From positions 1 to 64,000 of the forward strand of contig NW_025963648.1 in assembly GCF_910591885.1 (NCBI RefSeq): a DNA stretch of 64,000 nucleotides, given 5' to 3'. Made by a program: the position numbers and the translations under genes. This DNA comes from Bombus terrestris (taxonomy: Eukaryota; Arthropoda; Insecta; Hymenoptera; Apidae). The first letter of the stretch is position 1. Every line of letters begins with the position of its first letter. Below are positions 54,901 through 64,000 of the stretch, one piece after another. The notes below the pieces were generated by a model. It saw only the letters and a list, made by a program, of their open reading frames with translations. It did no database searches and was not told the DNA's origin.

Positions 54901-57900
54901 ACCACGTGGGACAACGTGGGACAACGTGGGACAACGTGGGACAACGTGGGACAACGTGGGACAACGTGGGACAACGTGGGACATCGTGGGACAACGTGGG
55001 ACAACGTGGGACAACGTGGGACAACGTGGGACAACGTGGGACACCGTTGGACATCGTTGGACACCGTGGGACACCGTGGGACAACGTGGGACAACGTGGG
55101 ACAACGTGGGACAACGTGCGACAACGTGGGAAACCATGGAACAACGTGGGACAACGTGGGACACCGTTGGACATCGTTGGACAACGTGGGACAACGTGGG
55201 ACAACGTGGGACAACGTGGGACAACGTGGGACAACGTGGGACACCGTTGGACACCGTGGGACACCGTTGGACACCGTTGGACATCGTTGGACACCGTGGG
55301 ACAACGTGGGACAACGTGGGACAACGTGGGACAACGTGGGACAACGTGGGACAACGTGGGACAACGTGGGACAACGTGGGACAATGTGGGACAACGTGGG
55401 ACAACGTGGGACAACGTGGGACAACGTGGGACAACGTGGGACACCGTTGGACAACGTGGGACACCGTTGGACATCGTTGGACACCGTGGGACAACGTGGG
55501 ACAACGTGGGACAACGTGGGACAACGTGGGACAACGTGGGACACCGTTGGACATCGTTGGACATCGTTGGACATCGTGGGACACCGTTGGACATCGTTGG
55601 ACATCGTTGGACACCGTTGGACACCGTTGGACAACGTGGGACATCGTGGGACAACGTGGGACAACGTGGGACAACGTGGGACAACGTGGGACACCGTTGG
55701 ACACAGTGGGACACCGTTGGACACCGTTGGACACCGTTGGACACCGTGGGACAACGTGGGACAACGTGGGACAACGTGGGAAACCATGGAACAACGTGGG
55801 ACAACGTGGGACACCGTTGGACATCGTTGGACATCGTTGGACACCGTGGGACAACGTGGGACAACGTGGGACAACGTGGGACACCGTTGGACATCGTTGG
55901 ACATCGTTGGACATCGTGGGACACCGTTGGACATCGTTGGACATCGTTGGACACCGTTGGACACCGTTGGACACCGTTGGACATCGTTGGACACCGTGGG
56001 ACAACGTGGGACAACGTGGGACATCGTGGGACACCGTGGGACAACGTGGGACAACGTGGGACAACGTGGGACAACGTGGGACAACGTGGGACAACGTGGG
56101 ACATCGTGGGACAACGTGGGACAACGTGGGACAACGTGGGACAACGTGGGACAACGTGGGACAACGTGGGACAACGTGGGACAACGTGGGACAACGTGGG
56201 ACACCGTTGGACATCGCTGGACACCGTTGGACATCGTTGGACACCGTGGGACAACGTGGGACAACGTGGGACAACGTGGGACACCGTTGGACACCGTTGG
56301 ACACCGTTGGACACCGTTGGACATCGTTGGACACCGTGGGACAACGTGGGACAACGTGGGACAACGTGGGACAACGTGGGACAACGTGGGACAACGTGGG
56401 ACACCGTGGGACACCGTTGGACACCGTGGGACACCGTTGGACACCGTTGGACATCGTTGGACACCGTGGGACAACGTGGGACAACGTGGGACAACGTGGG
56501 ACAACGTGGGACAACGTGGGACAACGTGGGACAACGTGGGACAACGTGGGACAACGTGGGACAACGTGGGACAACGTGGGACAACGTGGGACATCGTGGG
56601 ACAACGTGGGACAACGTGGGACAACGTGGGACAACGTGGGACATCGTTGGACACCGTTGGACATCGTTGGACACCGTGGGACAACGTGGGACAACGTGGG
56701 ACAACGTGGGACAACGTGGGACAACGTGGGACACCGTTGGACATCGCTGGACACCGTTGGACATCGTTGGACACCGTGGGACAACGTGGGACAACGTGGG
56801 ACAACGTGGGACAACGTGGGACAACGTGGGACAACGTGGGACAACGTGGGACAACGTGGGACAACGTGGGACAACGTGGGACAACGTGAGACAACGTGGG
56901 ACATCGTGGGACAACGTGGGACAACGTGGGACAACGTGGGACAACGTTGGACATCGTTGGACACCGTTGGACACCGTGGGACAACGTGGGACAACGTGGG
57001 ACAACGTGGGACAACGTGGGACAACGTGGGACAACGTGGGACAACGTGGGACAACGTGGGACAACGTGGGACAACGTGGGACAACGTGGGACAACGTGGG
57101 ACAACGTGGGACAACGTGGGACATCGTGGGACAACGTGGGACAACGTGGGACAACGTGGGACAACGTGGGACAACGTGGGACACCGTTGGACATCGTTGG
57201 ACACCGTGGGACACCGTTGGACATCGTTGGACACCGTGGGACAACGTGGGACAACGTGGGACAACGTGGGAAACCATGGAACAACGTGGGACAACGTGGG
57301 ACAACGTGGGACACCGTTGGACACCGTTGGACACCGTTGGACACCGTTGGACATCGTTGGACACCGTGGGACAACGTGGGACAACGTGGGACAACGTGGG
57401 AAACCATGGAACAACGTGGGACAACGTGGGACACCGTTGGACATCGTTGGACATCGTTGGACACCGTGGGACAACGTGGGACAACGTGGGACAACGTGGG
57501 ACAACGTGGGACACCGTTGGACACCGTTGGACACCGTTGGACAGCGTTGGACATCGTTGGACACCGTGGGACAACGTGGGACAACGTGGGACAACGTGGG
57601 AAACCATGGAACAACGTGGGACAACGTGGGACACCGTTGGACATCGTTGGACATCGTTGGACACCGTGGGACAACGTCGGACAACGTGGGACAACGTGGG
57701 ACATCGTGGGACAACGTGGGACAACGTGGGACAACGTGGGACAACGTGGGACAACGTGGGACACCGTTGGACACCGTGGGACACCGTTGGACACCGTTGG
57801 ACATCGTTGGACACCGTGGGACAACGTGGGACAACGTGGGACAACGTGGGACAACGTGGGACACCGTTGGACATCGTTGGACACCGTGGGACAACGTGGG

Positions 57901-60900
57901 ACAACGTGGGACAACGTGGGACACCGTTGGACATCGTTGGACATCGTTGGACACCGTGGGACAACGTCGGACAACGTGGGACAACGTGGGACATCGTGGG
58001 ACAACGTGGGACAACGTGGGACAACGTGGGACAACGTGGGACAACGTGGGACACCGTTGGACACCGTGGGACACCGTTGGACACCGTTGGACATCGTTGG
58101 ACACCGTGGGACAACGTGGGACAACGTGGGACAACGTGGGACAACGTGGGACATCGTGGGACAACGTGGGACAACGTGGGACAACGTGGGACAACGTGGG
58201 ACATCGTGGGACAACGTGGGACAACGTGGGACAACGTGGGACATCGTGGGACAACGTGGGACAACGTGGGACAACGTGGGACAACGTGGGACACCGTTGG
58301 ACACCGTTGGACACCGTTGGACACCGTTGGACATCGTTGGACACCGTGGGACAACGTGGGACAACGTGGGACAACGTGGGAAACCATGGAACAACGTGGG
58401 ACAACGTGGGACACCGTTGGACATCGTTGGACATCGTTGGACATCGTTGGACACCGTGGGACAACGTGGGACAACGTGGGACAACGTGGGACAACGTGGG
58501 ACAACGTGGGAGAACGTGGGACATCGTGGGACAACGTGGGAAACCATGGAACAACGTGGGACAACGTGGGACAACGTGGGACACCGTTGGACACCGTTGG
58601 ACACCGTTGGACACCGTTGGACATCGTTGGACACCGTGGGACAACGTGGGACAACGTGGGACAACGTGGGAAACCATGGAACAACGTGGGACAACGTGGG
58701 ACACCGTTGGACATCGTTGGACATCGTTGGACACCGTGGGACAACGTGGGACAACGTGGGACAACGTGGGACAACGTGGGACAACGTGGGAGAACGTGGG
58801 ACATCGTGGGACACCGTTGGACACCGTGGGACAACGTGGGACAACGTGGGACAACGTGGGACATCGTGGGACAACGTGGGACAACGTGGGACAACGTGGG
58901 ACAACGTGGGACAACGTGGGACACCGTTGGACACCGTTGGACACCGTTGGACACCGTTGGACATCGTTGGACACCGTGGGACAACGTGGGACAACGTGGG
59001 ACAACGTGGGAAACCATGGAACAACGTGGGACAACGTGGGACACCGTTGGACATCGTTGGACATCGTTGGACACCGTGGGACAACGTCGGACAACGTGGG
59101 ACAACGTGGGACATCGTGGGACAACGTGGGACAACGTGGGACAACGTGGGACAACGTGGGACAACGTGGGACACCGTTGGACACCGTGGGACACCGTTGG
59201 ACACCGTTGGACATCGTTGGACACCGTGGGACAACGTGGGACAACGTGGGACAACGTGGGACAACGTGGGACACCGTTGGACATCGTTGGACACCGTGGG
59301 ACAACGTGGGACAACGTGGGACAACGTGGGACACCGTTGGACATCGTTGGACATCGTTGGACACCGTGGGACAACGTCGGACAACGTGGGACAACGTGGG
59401 ACATCGTGGGACAACGTGGGACAACGTGGGACAACGTGGGACAACGTGGGACACCGTTGGACAACGTGGGACACCGTTGGACATCGTTGGACACCGTGGG
59501 ACAACGTGGGACAACGTGGGACCACGTGGGACAACGTGGGACAACGTGGGACAACGTGGGACAACGTGGGACAACGTGGGACAACGTGGGACAACGTGGG
59601 ACAACGTGGGACATCGTGGGACAACGTGGGACAACGTGGGACAACGTGGGACAACGTGGGACAACGTGGGACACCGTTGGACATCGTTGGACACCGTGGG
59701 ACACCGTGGGACAACGTGGGACAACGTGGGACAACGTGGGACAACGTGGGACAACGTGGGAAACCATGGAACAACGTGGGACAACGTGGGACACCGTTGG
59801 ACATCGTTGGACAACGTGGGACAACGTGGGACAACGTGGGACAACGTGGGACAACGTGGGACACCGTTGGACACCGTGGGACACCGTTGGACACCGTTGG
59901 ACATCGTTGGACACCGTGGGACAACGTGGGACAACGTGGGACAACGTGGGACAACGTGGGACAACGTGGGACAACGTGGGACAATGTGGGACAACGTGGG
60001 ACAACGTGGGACAACGTGGGACAACGTGGGACAACGTGGGACACCGTTGGACAACGTGGGACACCGTTGGACATCGTTGGACACCGTGGGACAACGTGGG
60101 ACAACGTGGGACAACGTGGGACAACGGGGGACAACGTGGGACACCGTTGGACATCGTTGGACATCGTTGGACATCGTGGGACACCGTTGGACATCGTTGG
60201 ACATCGTTGGACACCGTTGGACACCGTTGGACAACGTGGGACATCGTGGGACAACGTGGGACAACGTGGGACAACGTGGGACAACGTGGGACACCGTTGG
60301 ACACAGTGGGACACCGTTGGACACCGTTGGACACCGTTGGACACCGTGGGACAACGTGGGACAACGTGGGACAACGTGGGAAACCATGGAACAACGTGGG
60401 ACAACGTGGGACACCGTTGGACATCGTTGGACATCGTTGGACACCGTGGGACAACGTGGGACAACGTGGGAAAACGTGGGACACCGTTGGACATCGTTGG
60501 ACATCGTTGGACATCGTGGGACACCGTTGGACATCGTTGGACATCGTTGGACACCGTTGGACACCGTTGGACACCGTTGGACATCGTTGGACACCGTGGG
60601 ACAACGTGGGACAACGTGGGACATCGTGGGACAACGTGGGACAACGTGGGACAACGTGGGACAACGTGGGACAACGTGGGACAACGTGGGACACCGTGGG
60701 ACATCGTGGGACAACGTGGGACAACGTGGGACAACGTGGGACAACGTGGGACAACGTGGGACAACGTGGGACAACGTGGGACAACGTGGGACAACGTGGG
60801 ACACCGTTGGACATCGCTGGACACCGTTGGACATCGTTGGACACCGTGGGACAACGTGGGACAACGTGGGACAACGTGGGACACCGTTGGACACCGTTGG

Positions 60901-61640
60901 ACACCGTTGGACACCGTTGGACATCGTTGGACACCGTGGGACAACGTGGGACAACGTGGGACAACGTGGGACAACGTGGGACAACGTGGGACAACGTGGG
61001 ACAACGTGGGACACCGTTGGACACCGTGGGACACCGTTGGACACCGTTGGACATCGTTGGACACCGTGGGACAACGTGGGACAACGTGGGACAACGTGGG
61101 ACAACGTGGGACAACGTGGGACAACGTGGGACAACGTGGGACAACGTGGGACAACGTGGGACAACGTGGGACAACGTGGGACAACGTGGGACATCGTGGG
61201 ACAACGTGGGACAACGTGGGACAACGTGGGACAACGTGGGACATCGTTGGACACCGTTGGACATCGTTGGACACCGTGGGACAACGTGGGACAACGTGGG
61301 ACAACGTGGGACAACGTGGGACAACGTGGGACACCGTTGGACATCGCTGGACACCGTTGGACATCGTTGGACACCGTGGGACAACGTGGGACAACGTGGG
61401 ACAACGTGGGACAACGTGGGACAACGTGGGACAACGTGGGACACCGTTGGACATCGTTGGACACCGTGGGACAACGTGGGACAACGTGGGACAACGTGGG
61501 AAACCATGGAACAACGTGGGACAACGTGGGACACCGTTGGACATCGTTGGACAACGTGGGACAACGTGGGACAACGTGGGACAACGTGGGACAACGTGGG
61601 ACAACGTGGGACAACGTGGGACACCGTTGGACACCGTGGG
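54901..61640. repeat. Direct repeats spaced about 4.60-4.63 kb
   Basis: Markers in 54.9-56.8 kb recur in 59.5-61.4 kb: accacgtggg 54901/59521, M 55131/59761, acaatgtggg 55381/about 59981, acacagtggg 55701/60301, M 55781/60381, acatcgctgg 56211/60811 and 56741/61341. The offset drifts from 4,620 and 4,630 to 4,600 bp through whole-unit changes. A cgtgag variant at 56887-56889 gives a + strand TGA. Confidence 0.85.
57601..59440. repeat. 1,410-bp spaced copies, each with a 290-bp internal duplication
   Basis: M 57601 and acaacgtcgg 57671 and 57961 (290 bp apart) correspond to M 59011 and acaacgtcgg 59081 and 59371 (also 290 bp apart); spacing between sets 1,410 bp. So the 290-bp duplication occurred first and the larger block was copied afterwards. 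Between the sets are M units at 58381, 58541 and 58671 and agaacgtggg near 58511 and 58791. Confidence 0.85.
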
Positions 61641-64000
61641 ACACCGTTGGACATCGTTGGACACCGTGGGACAACGTGGGACAACGTGGGACAACGTGGG
61701 ACAACGTGGGACAACGTGGGACAACGTGGGACAACGTGGGACACCGTTGGACACCGTGGGACACCGTTGGACACCGTTGGACATCGTTGGACACCGTGGG
61801 ACAACGTGGGACAACGTGGGACAACGTGGGACAACGTGGGACAACGTGGGACAACGTGGGACAACGTGGGACAACGTGGGACAACGTGGGACAACGTGGG
61901 ACAACGTGGGACACCGTTGGACATCGCTGGACATCGTTGGACATCGTGGGACACCGTTGGACATCGTTGGACATCGTTGGACACCGTTGGACACCGTTGG
62001 ACACCGTTGGACATCGTTGGACACCGTGGGACAACGTGGGACAACGTGGGACATCGTGGGACAACGTGGGACAACGTGGGACAACGTGGGACAACGTGGG
62101 ACAACGTGGGACAACGTGGGACAACGTGGGACATCGTGGGACAACGTGGGACAACGTGGGACAACGTGGGACAACGTGGGACAACGTGGGACAACGTGGG
62201 ACAACGTGGGACAACGTGGGACAACGTGGGACACCGTTGGACATCGCTGGACACCGTTGGACATCGTTGGACACCGTGGGACAACGTGGGACAACGTGGG
62301 ACAACGTGGGACACCGTTGGACACCGTTGGACACCGTTGGACACCGTTGGACATCGTTGGACACCGTGGGACAACGTGGGACAACGTGGGACAACGTGGG
62401 ACAACGTGGGACAACGTGGGACAACGTGGGACAACGTGGGACACCGTTGGACACCGTGGGACACCGTTGGACACCGTTGGACATCGTTGGACACCGTGGG
62501 ACAACGTGGGACAACGTGGGACAACGTGGGACATCGTGGGACAACGTGGGACAACGTGGGACAACGTGGGACAACGTGGGACAACGTGGGACAACGTGGG
62601 ACAACGTGGGACAACGTGGGACATCGTGGGACAACGTGGGACAACGTGGGACAACGTGGGACAACGTGGGACATCGTTGGACACCGTTGGACATCGTTGG
62701 ACACCGTGGGACAACGTGGGACAACGTGGGACAACGTGGGACAACGTGGGACAACGTGGGACACCGTTGGACATCGCTGGACACCGTTGGACATCGTTGG
62801 ACACCGTGGGACAACGTGGGACAACGTGGGACAACGTGGGACAACGTGGGACAACGTGGGACAACGTGGGACACCGTTGGACATCGTTGGACACCGTGGG
62901 ACAACGTGGGACAACGTGGGACAACGTGGGAAACCATGGAACAACGTGGGACAACGTGGGACACCGTTGGACATCGTTGGACAACGTGGGACAACGTGGG
63001 ACAACGTGGGACAACGTGGGACAACGTGGGACAACGTGGGACAACGTGGGACACCGTTGGACACCGTGGGACACCGTTGGACACCGTTGGACATCGTTGG
63101 ACACCGTGGGACAACGTGGGACAACGTGGGACAACGTGGGACAACGTGGGACAACGTGGGACAACGTGGGACAACGTGGGACAACGTGGGACAACGTGGG
63201 ACAACGTGGGACAACGTGGGACATCGTGGGACAACGTGGGACAACGTGGGACAACGTGGGACAACGTGGGACACCGTTGGACAACGTGGGACACCGTTGG
63301 ACATCGTTGGACACCGTGGGACAACGTGGGACAACGTGGGACCACGTGGGACAACGTGGGACAACGTGGGACAACGTGGGACAACGTGGGACAACGTGGG
63401 ACAACGTGGGACAACGTGGGACACCGTTGGACACCGTTGGACACCGTTGGACACCGTTGGACATCGTTGGACACCGTGGGACAACGTGGGACAACGTGGG
63501 ACAACGTGGGAAACCATGGAACAACGTGGGACAACGTGGGACAACGTGGGACACCGTTGGACACCGTTGGACACCGTTGGACACCGTTGGACATCGTTGG
63601 ACACCGTGGGACAACGTGGGACAACGTGGGACAACGTGGGAAACCATGGAACAACGTGGGACAACGTGGGACACCGTTGGACATCGTTGGACATCGTTGG
63701 ACACCGTGGGACAACGTGGGACAACGTGGGACAACGTGGGACAACGTGGGACAACGTGGGAGAACGTGGGACATCGTGGGACACCGTTGGACACCGTGGG
63801 ACAACGTGGGACAACGTGGGACAACGTGGGACATCGTGGGACAACGTGGGACAACGTGGGACAACGTGGGACAACGTGGGACAACGTGGGACACCGTTGG
63901 ACACCGTTGGACACCGTTGGACACCGTTGGACATCGTTGGACACCGTGGGACAACGTGGGACAACGTGGGACAACGTGGGAAACCATGGAACAACGTGGG
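58541..64000. repeat. Direct repeats spaced 4,970 bp, second copy cut by the window end
   Basis: M units at 58541, 58671 and 59011 and agaacgtggg at 58791 recur at 63511, 63641, 63981 and 63761, all 4,970 bp on. The second copy runs off the right edge, so the repeat period can only be followed outside this window. Confidence 0.83.
60481..63070. repeat. Duplication with 1,430-bp spacing
   Basis: Segment 60481-61640 corresponds to 61911-63070. Matched markers: acatcgctgg 60811/62241 and 61341/62771, M 61501/62931, and T/G 60621/62051. A few substitutions separate the copies (for example C/G at 60691 versus A/G at 62121). The duplication lies within the right-hand member of the 4.6-kb pair, so it is younger than that pair. 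Confidence 0.85.

Larger units (their letters stand above)
736..63350. promoter_or_regulatory. Scattered CACGTG (E-box/G-box) in accacgtggg units
   Basis: About 16 units carry C at position 3, making the palindrome CACGTG. Positions include about 737, 1430, 3230, 13573, 15053, 22983, 31222, about 34131, 41751, 50781, 51211, 53431, 54451, 54901, 59521 and 63341. CACGTG is the canonical E-box for bHLH factors in animals and the G-box in plants. Most copies share one context (C/T, A/G, C/T, T/T, C/G, A/G, A/G, then this unit), so they spread by array duplication rather than arising separately. No promoter architecture surrounds them. Confidence 0.35.
656..63990 (+). repeat. M unit family: about 90 copies of aaaccatgga
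   Basis: Each copy differs from consensus at four positions at once (2, 4, 6 and 10). It loses the CpG and the G-triplet and gains CCATGG, a palindrome and NcoI site. Examples: 4763, 12053, 17603, 25592, 33831, 40751, 46151, 53611, 60381, 63981. The usual context is four C/T, T/T, C/G, three A/G, then M, then two A/G, C/T, T/T. The sequence around its ATG (A at -3, G at +4) fits a strong vertebrate start context, and the common units have no ATG on the + strand, so most + strand ATGs in the window come from M. I found no evidence that they are used. Confidence 0.88.
1..64000. repeat. Giant tandem array of a 10-bp unit (consensus acaacgtggg), filling the window
   Basis: Every line of the sequence resolves into 10-bp units that differ mainly at position 4 (A/C/T) and position 8 (G/T). 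The common forms are acaacgtggg, acaccgttgg, acatcgttgg, acaccgtggg and acatcgtggg. Rarer single-change forms include acatcgctgg, acaacgtcgg, acatcgtcgg, agaacgtggg, aaaacgtggg, accacgtggg and acagcgtggg. The + strand unit is 60% G+C, G-rich over C (4 to 2) and 70% purine, and nearly every unit holds one CpG. The array starts and ends in mid-array, so flanks and total size are unknown. Such satellite or minisatellite arrays evolve by unequal exchange and gene conversion and usually lie in heterochromatin; that location and a eukaryotic host are inferences. No promoter, terminator, origin or RNA gene was recognised. Confidence 0.98.

Noticed and set aside
736..63350. CACGTG sites as a designed regulatory array
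   Set aside because: Only about 16 units carry it, mostly in one duplicated context, and there are no promoters or genes nearby. It is kept only as a low-confidence feature.
656..63990. M units as a transposon footprint or recombinase site
   Set aside because: M is exactly 10 bp and in register, with no target-site duplication or inverted repeat beyond the 6-bp CCATGG palindrome. It behaves as a diverged unit.
2..63994. Very long open reading frames on both strands, for example + 21-35420 and - 10514-63994
   Set aside because: They overlap in all frames and encode circular shifts of one decapeptide because the 10-bp unit lacks stops. They have no unique domains, no codon bias and no gene signals, and their ends coincide with chance single-base variants.
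1..64000. Silk-like, antifreeze or other structural repeat protein
   Set aside because: Real repeat proteins keep one frame with repeats in multiples of 3 bp. Here the 10-bp unit cycles through frames, and one-base slips at the left do not disturb the pattern.
1..64000. CRISPR array
   Set aside because: There are no unique spacers between conserved repeats; everything is the 10-bp unit, and no cas-like gene is present.
1..64000. Telomeric repeat
   Set aside because: The G-rich strand is suggestive, but the unit matches no telomere family I know, the array is highly variant and block-duplicated, and no chromosome end is visible.
1..64000. Centromeric satellite with CENP-B boxes
   Set aside because: No 17-bp CENP-B box consensus is seen. 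A centromeric location is possible but nothing in the sequence shows it.

Overview
No gene can be supported in this window. All 64,000 bases belong to one tandem array whose basic unit is 10 bp, consensus acaacgtggg on the + strand, about 6,400 units in all. The array runs through both edges, so its true length and flanks are not visible. There are no single-copy stretches, RNA genes, mobile elements or CRISPR spacers. An array of this length and homogeneity with layered higher-order repeats is typical of eukaryotic satellite or giant minisatellite DNA (pericentromeric, subtelomeric or other heterochromatin). I cannot name the species.

Unit code used below: almost all variation falls at unit positions 4 (A, C or T) and 8 (G or T). 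A/G = acaacgtggg (the commonest), C/T = acaccgttgg, T/T = acatcgttgg, C/G = acaccgtggg, T/G = acatcgtggg, and the rare A/T = acaacgttgg. M = aaaccatgga, a diverged unit containing CCATGG, which occurs about 90 times.

Layout: 1-5932 has the same units but carries 13 one-base indels, all homopolymer-length changes. 5933-25480 is in unbroken 10-bp register, with copies spaced about 1,570, 1,310, 1,630 and 1,380 bp. 17381-25481 and 26451-33720 are two long homologous higher-order copies spaced 8.2-9.6 kb, linked by a shared 9-bp truncated unit at about 25.48 and 33.72 kb. 33721-43400 holds a partial third copy (spacing 4,359 bp), a 1,650-bp duplication and two 240-bp duplications. 43401-54900 holds copies spaced about 990 bp and 2,630 bp. 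54901-64000 holds copies spaced about 4.6, 4.97, 1.43 and 1.41 kb.

The enormous open frames on both strands (up to 53 kb) follow from the unit: it has no stop codon in any frame of either strand, and because 10 is not a multiple of 3 every frame of a strand encodes the same decapeptide repeat. They are not evidence of genes. The features worth testing are physical: a G-triplet every 10 bp with 7-nt spacers (G-quadruplex potential), a CpG every 10 bp, strong GC skew over the whole window, the two-site unit code, the nested hierarchy of repeats, and the confinement of indels to the left 6 kb. All positions and spacings were read by eye and are accurate to about one unit unless exact bases are given.
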